From contig NZ_JBHTJO010000001.1 in assembly GCF_042676065.1 (NCBI RefSeq), positions 2,046,001 to 2,110,000 on the forward strand: a stretch of DNA of 64,000 bases, read 5' to 3'. How positions within the stretch are numbered: the stretch's first letter is position 1; each line of letters starts with the position of its first letter. Made by a program: the position numbers and the translations under genes. Below are positions 43,179-51,256 of the stretch, in pieces. The notes under the pieces are model-generated. The model was not told where the DNA came from. It made no database searches and worked only from the letters and a program-made list of their open reading frames with translations. This DNA comes from Methyloligella solikamskensis. GTDB lineage: Bacteria; Pseudomonadota; Alphaproteobacteria; Rhizobiales; Methyloligellaceae.

Positions 43179-43577
43179 TTACTTCGTCTGGGTGAGCCAT
43201 TGGGGATTGAACCAGCGATCGGCCTCGCCGTCGTAAGGCAGCCGGTTGATATCCCAATGCTGGATATAGGGTGCGTAGACGTCCCAAACGGGCGGACCGC
43301 CGCCGACATAGACAATCCGGTTCGGGAATTTGGCAAAAACCTCTTCCGGGTCCATATGGGAGCGGATCTCGAAGATGGTCCGGTCGCGATAGGCCCAATC
43401 CGGAACCGCCCCGATCGTCGTCGGCCCGGCGATGAGCACATGACCTCGCGTCACGTCGAAAAACCGGGCGACATCGGCCTTATATTCCCTGCCCTGGTTT
43501 CCTTCCCAGGGTAGCCTTCCTTCCAGGCCGAGCTGGCCGCTTTGTCCAATGGCAATGATCGAGCGGATATCCGCCAT
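43179..43577 (-). CDS. Dihydrofolate reductase family protein, short form
   Basis: A 132-residue protein that starts SIIAIGQSGQLGLEGRLPWE, matching the DHFR N-terminal loop, with a candidate active-site Asp in YKADVARFF, the nucleotide-binding RGHVLIAGPTTIG and the double-glycine IVYVGGGPPVWDVY. It is shorter than the usual 160-residue enzyme. No thyA lies next to it, which is the common partner of folA, so it could be a side paralogue and not the main FolA. I use the ATG at 43577; one at 43586 adds three residues. Confidence 0.75.
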   Translation of the reverse strand: MADIRSIIAIGQSGQLGLEGRLPWEGNQGREYKADVARFFDVTRGHVLIAGPTTIGAVPDWAYRDRTIFEIRSHMDPEEVFAKFPNRIVYVGGGPPVWDVYAPYIQHWDINRLPYDGEADRWFNPQWLTQTK

Positions 43578-43721
43578 GTTGTCCAATCCTCAGAAGTCGT
43601 CTCATCCGCAGATGTCGTCTGATCCTTACACGCTACGGTGCCCCGCCCCTACCATGCCAGACGAAGCCGCGTCATGATTTTCGATCCAACCGCTCGTCCC
43701 ATGAACGGTTCCGCCTAAACC

Positions 43722-44657
43722 ATGGCGGAGCGTCTGCTCTCCGAGGGGTTCGAAGGCCCGCGCCACCGGATGATCGCGATTGCGCTGATGATCGGCGCGG
43801 TGGTCAGCTTCTCCCTGCTCGATTCCACGGCGAAATATCTGGTGACCGAGGGCCTGCCGGTGGCGGAGGTCGTCTGGGTGCGGTTCACCGCGCATGCCAT
43901 CTTCACCTCGCTGGTGCTTTGGCCCATCGCGACGGTCTCGCCCTTCAAGACGAAGAAGCCGTTTCACCAGATCCTCCGGTCCCTATTCATGTTCGGGGCG
44001 ACGGCGCTCAACTTCTTCGCCCTGCGCTATCTGCAGCTCGACCAGACCGTGACCATCTTCTTCCTCGGCCCGCTGATCGTGGCGGGACTGGCAGGCCCGA
44101 TTCTCGGGGAATGGGTCGGGTGGCGGCGTCTGGCGGCAATCATGGTCGGCTTTATCGGCGTGCTGATCGTGATCCGCCCGGGGCTCGGCGGCATCCATTG
44201 GGCGGCCAGCCTCACCCTGATCTCGACCTTCTGCCTGTCCCTCTACAGCATCTGGACCCGCTACCTCGCCCATTACGATCCAGCCGAGGTCACCCAGTTC
44301 TATTCGCCGCTGGCTGGCGTCGTTCTCGCCATGCCCTTCGCCCTGCTCGCGTGGGAAATGCCTCCGGACGGGTTCACCTGGCTCCTGCTCGCCACCCTCG
44401 GCCTTTGGGGCGGCGGCGGCCATTGGCTGCTGATCCTGGCCCATCGCCGGGCCCAGGCGCCGGTTCTGGCGCCGTTCATCTATGTGGGGCTGCTCTCCAA
44501 CACCATCATCGGCTATGCGGTATTCGGCGATATTCCGACCTGGTGGACTCTGGCGGGCGGCGCGGTCGTCATCCTCTCCGGCCTCTACCTGATCTGGCGG
44601 GAGCGTTCCGCGGGCAAGAATGAAGGCGAGGCTGCGGCCGATATCGCCCCGCAATAA
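43722..44657 (+). CDS. EamA/DMT family transporter
   Basis: A 311-residue membrane protein with about ten predicted helices in two repeated halves (first half from about 18 to 145, second from 155 to 295), the layout of the drug/metabolite transporter family. LRYLQLDQTVTIFFLGPLIV and GEWVGWRRLAAIMVGFIGVL are typical of the first half. The substrate is unknown. It stands alone between the DHFR-like gene and the DUF4864 gene. Confidence 0.9.
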   Translation: MAERLLSEGFEGPRHRMIAIALMIGAVVSFSLLDSTAKYLVTEGLPVAEVVWVRFTAHAIFTSLVLWPIATVSPFKTKKPFHQILRSLFMFGATALNFFALRYLQLDQTVTIFFLGPLIVAGLAGPILGEWVGWRRLAAIMVGFIGVLIVIRPGLGGIHWAASLTLISTFCLSLYSIWTRYLAHYDPAEVTQFYSPLAGVVLAMPFALLAWEMPPDGFTWLLLATLGLWGGGGHWLLILAHRRAQAPVLAPFIYVGLLSNTIIGYAVFGDIPTWWTLAGGAVVILSGLYLIWRERSAGKNEGEAAADIAPQ

Positions 44658-44690
44658 GCGCGGAATTCCGCGATTTACCGGAAACCGTCT

Positions 44691-44735
44691 TTAACTTTTG
44701 TTTACCATGAACGCCCGGGAGGAAACTCTCGGGCG
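44691..44735 (+). promoter_or_regulatory. CtrA-like half-match and GAAA-loop hairpin upstream of the DUF4864 gene
   Basis: TTAA-N7-TTAC at 44691-44705 matches seven of eight fixed bases of the CtrA consensus TTAA-N7-TTAA. Immediately after it, CGCCCGGGAG (44712-44721) pairs with CTCTCGGGCG (44726-44735) around a GAAA loop. No T tract follows, so it is not a usual terminator and may be a leader structure. Confidence 0.4.
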
Positions 44736-44820
44736 GTTTGGCAGTTCTTACCTGCAGAAAGGGGGACGGGGCACGGATTCGAGACGACGTTGAATTCGCG
44801 ACGTTGAAGGAGACGTCTGA

Positions 44821-45411
44821 ATGACAAACATGATCGCTGCGCTGCCAAAACATTTCGCCAAGCTCGCTATTCCCGCGCTCGCCTTCGCCGGCGCGATGAC
44901 CGCGGTTCAGGCGCCCTCCGCTGCTCAAGACATTTACGCTCGTGCCATGCAGGAAAGCGTGACCGTGGCCATGCGAATGCCTTCCGACACCACCCCCAAT
45001 GTCACAGTCGTTCCGAAAAACCCGGACGCAAACGACGCGCCGAAAGCTTTCGAGCTGTCCGCCGATATGCGCGATGGGATTCAGGACACGGTGCGCGAGC
45101 AGTTGAAGGCGCTGGCCATGGGCGATGCCAATATGGCGTTTGCCAATCTCGCGCCTCAGGCCCAGCGCTTCTTCTCGGAGCCGCAGCGTTTCATGCGCAG
45201 CGTCGCCACCGATGCCCCGCCTATCGTGAAAACCAAGAGCTTCGCGTTCGTCGGGCTGGAGCAGGAAAGCGGCGCGGCCCTGCAGCAGGTTCTGCTGACC
45301 GACGATGACGGTCGCAGCTGGCTCGCCAAGTTCCATGTAGAGCAGCAGCTCTCCGGCGAGTGGCGGGTGAAGAGCTGCGTGGTCGAGGCAGCACCCGGCC
45401 AGCAGGCCTAA
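44821..45411 (+). CDS. DUF4864 domain protein, exported
   Basis: A 196-residue protein with an N-terminal signal-like segment (IPALAFAGAMTAVQAPSAAQD, cleavage expected near 36). From about residue 75 follows the DUF4864 domain (DTVREQLKALAMGDANMAFA and SFAFVGLEQESGAALQQVLL, then WLAKFHVEQQ), which belongs to the NTF2-like fold group. The function is unknown. GAAGGAG at 44806-44812 is a strong ribosome-binding site. The gene ends 31 bp before the convergent tgt gene. Confidence 0.8.
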   Translation: MTNMIAALPKHFAKLAIPALAFAGAMTAVQAPSAAQDIYARAMQESVTVAMRMPSDTTPNVTVVPKNPDANDAPKAFELSADMRDGIQDTVREQLKALAMGDANMAFANLAPQAQRFFSEPQRFMRSVATDAPPIVKTKSFAFVGLEQESGAALQQVLLTDDDGRSWLAKFHVEQQLSGEWRVKSCVVEAAPGQQA

Positions 45412-45442
45412 CCCCTTACGACTCGCTCTTTGACGACCTCTA

Positions 45443-46591
45443 CTACGACTTCTCTCCTGGGCCGGTGGCTTCATAGCGCCGGCCCAATTCTTTTGCGAAA
45501 TCGTCGAAGTTGCCCGCCTCAATCGCTTCGCGCGCCCGAGCCATGAGCTCCTGATAGAAATGGACATTGGCCCAGCTCAGCAGCATGGCGCCGAGGATCT
45601 CCCCCGATTTCATCAGGTGGTGGAGATAGGCGCGGGAATACTGCGCCGCGGGACAGGCGCTTTCCGAATCGAGCGGCGTGTCGTCATCCGCATATTGGCT
45701 GTTGCGCAGATTGCAGCGCCCCGCCCAGGTGAAAGCCTGGCCGTGGCGACCCGATCGGGTCGGCATCACGCAATCGAACATGTCGACGCCCTTGCCGATG
45801 GCCGCGACGAGGTCCTGCGGGGTCCCTACCCCCATGAGATAGCGCGGCTTGTCCCTGGGCAGGAACTGGTTGGTGATCTCGACCATCTCGACCATGGTCT
45901 CGTGACCTTCGCCGACCGCGAGCCCGCCGATGGCATAACCCGGAAAGCCGATCTCGACGAGAGCGTCCGCGCTCTCTTTCCGCAGATCCGGATAGGTGCT
46001 CCCCTGAACAATGCCGAAGAGCGCCTGGCCGGGCTTGGCCATCTCGGCGAAGGCCGTCTTGCAGCGCGCCGCCCAGCGCATGGAAAGATCGAGCGAATGC
46101 TTCGCCTCGTCCCGGGTCGCCGGGAAAGGGGTGCATTCATCGAGCACCATCTGGATGTCCGATCCCAGGAGGCATTGGATCTCGACCGCCCGTTCCGGGG
46201 TCAGCATGTGCTTCGACCCGTCGATATGAGATTGGAAGGCGACCCCCTCCTCGGTGATCTTGCGCAGCTTGGAGAGCGACATGACCTGATAGCCGCCGGA
46301 ATCGGTGAGGATCGGCTTTTCCCAATGCATGAAGCGGTGGATACCGCCGAGCCTGGCGACCCGCTCCGCGCCGGGGCGCAGCATCAGGTGATAGGTGTTG
46401 CCGAGGATGATATCGGCGCCGGTCGCCTCCACGGTCTCCGGGAACATCGCCTTCACCGTCGCGGCTGTGCCCACGGGCATGAAGGCCGGCGTACGGATCA
46501 CGCCTCGCGGCGTCGCGATCTCGCCGCGCCGGGCCGCGCCGTCTTCGGCGAGCAGCTTGAAGGAGAACTCTTCGGTTTGACGTTCGGTCAC
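45443..46591 (-). CDS. tgt: Queuine tRNA-ribosyltransferase
   Basis: A 382-residue enzyme that replaces guanine 34 of GUN-anticodon tRNAs with preQ1. ADIILGNTYHLMLRPG, ILTDSGGYQVMSLSKLRK with the active-site Asp, GIVQGSTYPDLR, YAIGGLAVGE and MFDCVMPTRSGRHGQAFT with the nucleophile Asp are all present. The usual zinc cluster CxCxxC is reduced to one Cys in SACPAAQYSRAYLHHL (Cys313). The start is a GTG at 46591 (VTERQTEEFSF) with GAAGGAG upstream; a longer frame extends into an inverted-repeat element and is not coding. queA lies upstream in the same direction. Confidence 0.95.
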   Translation of the reverse strand: MTERQTEEFSFKLLAEDGAARRGEIATPRGVIRTPAFMPVGTAATVKAMFPETVEATGADIILGNTYHLMLRPGAERVARLGGIHRFMHWEKPILTDSGGYQVMSLSKLRKITEEGVAFQSHIDGSKHMLTPERAVEIQCLLGSDIQMVLDECTPFPATRDEAKHSLDLSMRWAARCKTAFAEMAKPGQALFGIVQGSTYPDLRKESADALVEIGFPGYAIGGLAVGEGHETMVEMVEITNQFLPRDKPRYLMGVGTPQDLVAAIGKGVDMFDCVMPTRSGRHGQAFTWAGRCNLRNSQYADDDTPLDSESACPAAQYSRAYLHHLMKSGEILGAMLLSWANVHFYQELMARAREAIEAGNFDDFAKELGRRYEATGPGEKS

Positions 46592-46605
46592 GCGCAGCTC
46601 CTTCA

Positions 46606-46714
46606 CCTCTCCCCTCTGGGGAGAGGTCGGATGCGCAGCATCCGGGTGAGGGGAAGAACAAAACGGTGAGGTTGGCACCCCCTCACCCCAACCCTCTCCC
46701 CCCAGGGGAGAGGG
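46606..46714 (-). repeat. Intergenic inverted-repeat element beside the assembly gap
   Basis: It contains perfect hairpins: CCTCTCCCC/GGGGAGAGG (46606-46626), CGGATGC/GCATCCG (46628-46644) and CCCTCTCCCC/GGGGAGAGGG (46692-46714). The segment GGTGAGGGG (46645-46653) also pairs with CCCCTCACC (46679-46687). The pattern is that of the REP-like CCTCTCCCC palindromes dispersed in many proteobacterial genomes. It lies in the leader of tgt. Confidence 0.75.
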
Positions 46715-46731
46715 AGTTCGCCCTGCCATGC

Positions 46732-46827
46732 NNNNNNNNNNNNNNNNNNNNNNNNNNNNNNNNNNNNNNNNNNNNNNNNNNNNNNNNNNNNNNNNNNNNN
46801 NNNNNNNNNNNNNNNNNNNNNNNNNNN
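46732..46827. other. Assembly gap of 96 N
   Basis: Bases 46732-46827 are undetermined. The gap lies between queA and tgt, directly beside an inverted-repeat element, which probably caused the break in the assembly. Its true length may differ from 96. Confidence 0.99.
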
Positions 46828-46838
46828 CGCTTCGTATG

Positions 46839-47930
46839 TCATTCGCTGACCGTTTTGGCTCCCGGGCTCAGCAGGCAGGCATCGCCATAGGAATAGAAGC
46901 GATAGTGCTGCGCGATAGCATGGGCGTAGGCGGCGCGCATCACATCCAGCCCGGAAAACGCCGAGACCAGCATGAAGAGCGTGGAGCGCGGCAGGTGGAA
47001 ATTGGTCATCAGCCGGTCGACATAGCGGAAGCGGTAGCCCGGCGTGATGAAGATATCCGTGGCGCCCTTGAAGGGATGGAGCACGCCCTCTTCGTCCGCT
47101 GCGCTTTCCAGAAGCCGCATGGCCGTTGTGCCGACCGCGACAACCTTGCCGCCGCGCGCCTTCACCTCGTTCAGGGCATCCGCGGTCGCCTGATCGATGA
47201 TGCCGGTCTCCGAATGCATCACGTGATCGGCGGTGTCCTCCACCTTCACCGGCAGGAACGTCCCCGGCCCCACATGAAGCGTGAGCCAGTGGCGCTCAAT
47301 GCCGCGCTTGTCGAGAGCCTCCATCAATCCGTCGGTGAAGTGGAGCCCGGCCGTTGGGGCCGCAACCGCGCCCTCCTTCTTCGCATAGATGGTCTGATAG
47401 TCTTTCCGGTCGCTCTCTTCGGCGGGACGCTTGGAGGCGATGTAGGGCGGCAGCGGCATGGCGCCGTGACGGGCGATCGCCTCGTCGAGCGCCGGTCCAG
47501 AGAGATCGAAGGCCAGGGTCACGGCACCGCCCTCACCTCGGGAGTCCACCGTCGCGTCGAGACGGCCGGAGAGGCAGACATCGCCTTCGCCGCCGAAGCT
47601 GATGCGGTCGCCCTGCCGGAGACGCTTGGCCGGCCGGGCGAATCCGTGCCACCGGTTCTCGCCGGCCCGTTCGGTCAAGTTGACCGTGATGAACGCTTCC
47701 GCGTCTTCGCGCCGGCGGACGCCTTTCAGCTCCGCCGGGATCACGCGGGTATCGTTGAAGACGATGGCATCGCCCGGACCCAGCAGTTCCGGCAAATCGC
47801 GAACCGTGCAGTCCCTTAACGCGCCGGTGGCGCCATCGACGGCGAGCATCCGCGCGGAATCCCGCGGGCTGACGGGGCGAAGAGCGATCAGCTCCTCAGG
47901 CAGGTCGAAATCGAAGAGATCGGTGCGCAC
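46839..47930 (-). CDS. queA: S-adenosylmethionine:tRNA ribosyltransferase-isomerase
   Basis: A 363-residue enzyme that transfers the ribosyl moiety of SAM to preQ1 in tRNA, giving epoxyqueuosine. DLFDFDLPEELIALRPVSPR at the N-terminus, GDAIVFNDTRVIPAEL, EGAVAAPTAGLHFTD and HVGPGTFLPVKVED are standard, and so is YRFRYVDRLMTNFHLPRSTL. It works one step after Tgt, whose gene follows on the same strand. It is preceded by a YdcZ-type gene 12 bp away. Confidence 0.97.
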   Translation of the reverse strand: MRTDLFDFDLPEELIALRPVSPRDSARMLAVDGATGALRDCTVRDLPELLGPGDAIVFNDTRVIPAELKGVRRREDAEAFITVNLTERAGENRWHGFARPAKRLRQGDRISFGGEGDVCLSGRLDATVDSRGEGGAVTLAFDLSGPALDEAIARHGAMPLPPYIASKRPAEESDRKDYQTIYAKKEGAVAAPTAGLHFTDGLMEALDKRGIERHWLTLHVGPGTFLPVKVEDTADHVMHSETGIIDQATADALNEVKARGGKVVAVGTTAMRLLESAADEEGVLHPFKGATDIFITPGYRFRYVDRLMTNFHLPRSTLFMLVSAFSGLDVMRAAYAHAIAQHYRFYSYGDACLLSPGAKTVSE

Positions 47931-47942
47931 GAAGATCAGCGG

Positions 47943-48398
47943 CTAGAGAAGCCGCACCATAAGCGCGCCCACGACCACCAGGACCGCGCCGGTGACGCGG
48001 CCGACGGAGAGATCGCGCTCCAGAAGATCGAACAGGGCGAAGCGGTCGAGAAGCAGCGCTGTGAAAAGCTGGCCGGCAATGGCGAGCGCCATGACCGCAG
48101 CAATGCCGATCTTGGGCGCCAGCACAATGGTCATGGTGACGAAGCCTGCGCCAAGCAGCCCGCCTGCAAAGATCATATAGACCGGCATGGCGGCGATCGC
48201 GCCGAGATTGGTCTCGCTGCGCGCAAACAGCGCGGTGAGCAGGATTAGGGCGACGGTGCCCACGCAGAAGGAGAGCGTGGCGGCGGCGATGGGGCTCCCG
48301 AGATGGGTGGCTGCCTGGGCGTTGATCGGCGCCTGCAGCGCAATGAAGCCGCCGCCGACAAACGCCACCAGGGTGAGCAAAATCGCCTGCAGCCCCAT
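47943..48398 (-). CDS. YdcZ/DUF606 small membrane transporter-like protein
   Basis: A 151-residue protein with five hydrophobic helices spread over its length and the family N-terminus LLTLVAFVGGGFIALQAPIN, followed by LGSPIAAATLSFCVGTVAL. DUF606 (YdcZ) proteins belong to the drug/metabolite transporter superfamily, often acting as half-size units. The substrate is unknown. It lies between a cyclophilin gene and queA, probably in one operon. Confidence 0.85.
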   Translation of the reverse strand: MGLQAILLTLVAFVGGGFIALQAPINAQAATHLGSPIAAATLSFCVGTVALILLTALFARSETNLGAIAAMPVYMIFAGGLLGAGFVTMTIVLAPKIGIAAVMALAIAGQLFTALLLDRFALFDLLERDLSVGRVTGAVLVVVGALMVRLL

Positions 48399-48442
48399 TG
48401 CTTTGCTCTTTCGTTCTGCCGCCTCTTCTGAGCTGCCGCGCC

Positions 48443-48913
48443 CTACTGGACGTCGGCGGCCACGCGGACGGTTTCCATCTTGTCCGGGTTCGCCGGCGGC
48501 TCGCCGCGGGTGATCTGATCGACATTTTCCATGCCGTCGACGACCTTACCCCAGACCGTGTACTGGCCGTTCAAGAAGGGGCCGTCGGCGAACATGATGA
48601 AGAACTGGCTGTTGGCGCTGTCCGGGTGCTGGGCGCGGGCCGCACCAACGGTGCCGCGGGTGAACGGCTCTTGCGAGAACTCCGCCGGTACGTCCGGATA
48701 GTCGGAGCCGCCCATGCCGGTCCCGTCGGGATCGCCGGTCTGGGCCATGAAGCCCTCGATCACGCGGTGGAAGATAACGCCGTCATAGAAGCCCTCCCGG
48801 GCGAGCTTCTTGATGCGCTCCACGTGCTTGGGCGCGAGGTCGGGACGCAGCTCGATGGTCACCGGGCCTTTGGTCGTCTCGATAATCAGAGTGTCTTCTG
48901 TGCTAGCGGCCAT
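48443..48913 (-). CDS. Peptidylprolyl isomerase, cyclophilin type (cytoplasmic)
   Basis: A 156-residue cyclophilin. VIFHRVIEGFMAQTGDPDGT holds the catalytic Arg and Phe with the Gln of the active site, and NSQFFIMFAD and YTVWGKVVDGMENVD follow. There is no signal peptide. It is close to the next gene upstream, which encodes a secreted paralogue; the two share most of these segments and probably arose by duplication. Confidence 0.93.
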   Translation of the reverse strand: MAASTEDTLIIETTKGPVTIELRPDLAPKHVERIKKLAREGFYDGVIFHRVIEGFMAQTGDPDGTGMGGSDYPDVPAEFSQEPFTRGTVGAARAQHPDSANSQFFIMFADGPFLNGQYTVWGKVVDGMENVDQITRGEPPANPDKMETVRVAADVQ

Positions 48914-48948
48914 GGGGGCCTCCCTTGTCTTGCTGTTGCGGCGCTTGC

Positions 48949-49548
48949 TTACTGCTGAAGCGCTTGTTTGGCTTTTTCTTGCGATGCCGCGTCGGCGTCC
49001 GCCGCGATCTGCATCTTCACGATCTTGTCCGGGTTCTGCACGGTGCCAGAGGGCGGCGCGCCGCGCTTGATCGCATCGACATGCTCCATGCCGTCGACCA
49101 CCTCGCCCCAGACCGTGTACTGGCCGTTCAGGGACGACGCCTCATCGAACATGATGAAGAACTGGCTGTTGGCGCTGTCGGGATCCTGGCTGCGGGCCGC
49201 GCCGACCGTGCCGCGCACGAAGGGCTCGTTAGAGAATTCGGCCGCGACGTCCGGATAGTCGGAGCCGCCCATGCCGGTGCCCGTCGGATCGCCGGTCTGG
49301 GCCATGAACCCGTCGAGCACCCGGTGGAACACGATGCCGTCGTAGAAGCCTTCCCGGGTCAGCTTCTTGATGCGCTCAACATGGTTGGGCGCCAGGTCGG
49401 GACGAAGGAGAATGGTGACCCGGCCGTCCTTCAGATCGAGAAGCACGGTGTTCTCAAGGGTCTTCTCGGGCGCTGCCTGAACAGTCGTCGCGACAGGCGC
49501 GAACGCGAACAGCAAGCCGGCGACAAGCGCGATACGGGCGAAAATCAT
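48949..49548 (-). CDS. Peptidylprolyl isomerase, cyclophilin type (exported)
   Basis: A 199-residue cyclophilin with an N-terminal signal peptide (IALVAGLLFAFAPVATTVQA, cut near residue 25). The catalytic segment is IVFHRVLDGFMAQTGDPTGT, followed by NSQFFIMFDE and YTVWGEVVDGMEHVD. It should act on periplasmic proteins. Its ATG overlaps the stop of coaD by four bases (ATGA), so it is translationally coupled to coaD. Confidence 0.93.
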   Translation of the reverse strand: MIFARIALVAGLLFAFAPVATTVQAAPEKTLENTVLLDLKDGRVTILLRPDLAPNHVERIKKLTREGFYDGIVFHRVLDGFMAQTGDPTGTGMGGSDYPDVAAEFSNEPFVRGTVGAARSQDPDSANSQFFIMFDEASSLNGQYTVWGEVVDGMEHVDAIKRGAPPSGTVQNPDKIVKMQIAADADAASQEKAKQALQQ

Positions 49549-50039
49549 TTGGACAGTTTCCTCTTGAATGCGTCTGCGACGCAGGCCGGAACGAAGGGCG
49601 TGACGTCGCCTCCCATTTGGGCAATTTGCCGAACAAGGGTGGCGGTGATGTGTCGTGTGCCGGGCGACGAGGCCAGGAACATGGTTTCGAGCTGGGGGGA
49701 AAGCGCGGCGTTCATGCCGGCCATCTGCATCTCATAATCGAAATCGGCGGCGTCGCGCAGGCCCCGGATGATGATGGTCGCGCCTTCAGCCTTGGCCGCA
49801 TCGACAACGAGCTTGTCGAAGGTCGCGATCTCGACGTCAAGCCCGGTATCCTTGGCCACTGTGTGAAGGCTCTGCTTGGCGAGATCGATGCGCTCGCCGG
49901 CGGAGAACATGGGATGCTTCTGGTGATGGATGCCGATAGCGATCACCAACCGGTCCACCAGCCGGGCGGCCCGGCGCACGATGTCGACATGGCCGAAGGT
50001 GATGGGATCGAAGCTTCCGGGATAGATGGCTGTTCGCAT
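49545..50039 (-). CDS. coaD: Phosphopantetheine adenylyltransferase
   Basis: A 164-residue enzyme of coenzyme A synthesis that joins ATP and 4'-phosphopantetheine to give dephospho-CoA. The N-terminal YPGSFDPITFGHVDIVRRA contains the T/HxGH nucleotide-binding site, IIRGLRDAADFDYEMQMAGM is family-typical, and TRHITATLVRQIAQMGGDV corresponds to the ISSTxVR site. The end of the gene overlaps the exported cyclophilin gene. In related genomes coaD often follows gyrA directly; here a crp/fnr-ompW pair lies between. Confidence 0.97.
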   Translation of the reverse strand: MRTAIYPGSFDPITFGHVDIVRRAARLVDRLVIAIGIHHQKHPMFSAGERIDLAKQSLHTVAKDTGLDVEIATFDKLVVDAAKAEGATIIIRGLRDAADFDYEMQMAGMNAALSPQLETMFLASSPGTRHITATLVRQIAQMGGDVTPFVPACVADAFKRKLSK

Positions 50040-50177
50040 ACGGCAGGAACTCCGGGCGCCCGAACCGGAATCATCCCCGATGGATGACGTTCGCGGCGCG
50101 TGAGCGCCCTTCTAGCCGGGCCGTACCGTTTTCGGCAAGACCGCAGGGGCGATTGGGTGAAGCGATCGTGTAGCGCA

Positions 50178-50210
50178 CAAAAAGAAAGGCCCGGCGAATG
50201 CCGAGCCTTT
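50178..50210 (-). terminator. Rho-independent terminator after ompW
   Basis: AAAGGCCCGGC (50185-50195) and GCCGAGCCTTT (50200-50210) form an 11-bp stem with one mismatch around GAAT. On the minus strand the stem is followed by a T-rich run (TTTCTTTTTG). It is placed 41 bp after the ompW stop. Confidence 0.85.
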
Positions 50211-50250
50211 CCATTTGAGCGAAGTCAGCTGTATGCCGACAATCTATCGG

Positions 50251-50940
50251 CTACAGGCCCCCTAAGACATCGCTCAAATTGAATCGGTAGCCGACGCCGG
50301 CGGAGACGATCAACGGATCTAGATCCACATCGCCGCTGATGCCTGTGCCGGCCCAGTCCACGTCGGTGTTGAGCCAGGTCTTCTTCACATCGGCGTTCAG
50401 GTACCAGCCATTGCCCAGGGAATAGTCCATGCCGGCTTGAAGGGTGAAGCCTAAGGCATCGTCGATATTTACTTTGGTGGCGCCAAGGGCGTTCGAGCCG
50501 GTGCCCTCGTCGAAGAAGGCGATGTACTGCAAGCCCGCACCGACATACGGCTTGAACTTGCCGCCCGGGTTGAAGTGGTACTGAGCGGTCAGGGCCGGCG
50601 GGAAGATCCAGGTGTCGGCAATCTCGCCCAGCGCTGCGATGGAGCCGGTGGCTTTCACATCGTGCTTGGCAAAGCAGCAGAACAGCTCGAGGGCCAGATT
50701 GTCGGTGAAGAAGTAGGTCAGCGTCGCCGCCGGGATGACCTCGTCGCTCACCTCGGCGCCGGCGCCGGGAATGACGGTGCCGCCCGCCTTCACAGTAGCG
50801 TCCGTGTCGGGCAGCACGCCGGTCACCAGGCCGCGCACCATGAAGTCCCCATGCTCGTCGCCAGCCGTTGCCGGCCCGCTTGCGAAGGTCGCTCCGGTGA
50901 GCGCCAGCGCCGCGACGAGTGCAATCGTCAGTTTGTTCAT
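50251..50940 (-). CDS. ompW: OmpW family outer membrane protein
   Basis: A 229-residue outer-membrane barrel. The signal peptide LTIALVAALALTGATFASGPATAG is cut near residue 28. Family features are FMVRGLVTGVLPDTDA and PAATLTYFFTDNLALELFCC, PPALTAQYHFNPGGKFKPYV and a final aromatic-rich strand GVGYRFNL. OmpW is a small hydrophobic channel. I start at the ATG at 50940 (GGGGGA upstream); the longer frame would add basic sequence with no signal. The divergent neighbour is a Crp/Fnr regulator, and a candidate FNR-type operator lies between the two. Confidence 0.9.
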   Translation of the reverse strand: MNKLTIALVAALALTGATFASGPATAGDEHGDFMVRGLVTGVLPDTDATVKAGGTVIPGAGAEVSDEVIPAATLTYFFTDNLALELFCCFAKHDVKATGSIAALGEIADTWIFPPALTAQYHFNPGGKFKPYVGAGLQYIAFFDEGTGSNALGATKVNIDDALGFTLQAGMDYSLGNGWYLNADVKKTWLNTDVDWAGTGISGDVDLDPLIVSAGVGYRFNLSDVLGGL

Positions 50941-51051
50941 CTCAACGTCCCCCAAATTCCCGGTCGGGCCCGCCCCCGGCGAATCCCGCGTGGTTTTTCT
51001 ATTTTTGTGACAGAAGGGCTGGGGCATGCCAGTCCCGATCCTGCAACTCGG

Positions 51052-51065
51052 CTGATAAAGATCAG
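51052..51065 (+). promoter_or_regulatory. Candidate FNR/FixK-type operator between ompW and the Crp/Fnr gene
   Basis: CTGAT-AAAG-ATCAG is a perfect 14-base palindrome and matches the FNR box TTGAT-N4-ATCAA at eight of ten fixed positions. It lies 112 bp upstream of the ompW start and 191 bp upstream of the regulator start. Confidence 0.55.
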
Positions 51066-51256
51066 ATCGAGATAAGTTCGGCTCGCTACTGTTGCGCCCA
51101 AGCAACGTTTTTGTCGCCTGCGGTCAAAAGCTTGGAGCCTGTCCAAAATGCCGCAGAAGAAAGCTCGTCCGCAGCTCCGAAGCACCCCATCTGTCGTAAT
51201 AGGGCAACACAAAATGAGGGGGCGGCCCCCTGGAAAAGAGAGCCGCATTAGCTGAA

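Noticed and set aside
46592..46729. N-terminal extension of tgt through the inverted-repeat element
   Set aside because: The extension reads through repeated hairpins with Pro/Gly/Ser-rich sequence; the GTG at 46591 has a good ribosome-binding site and matches the family start.
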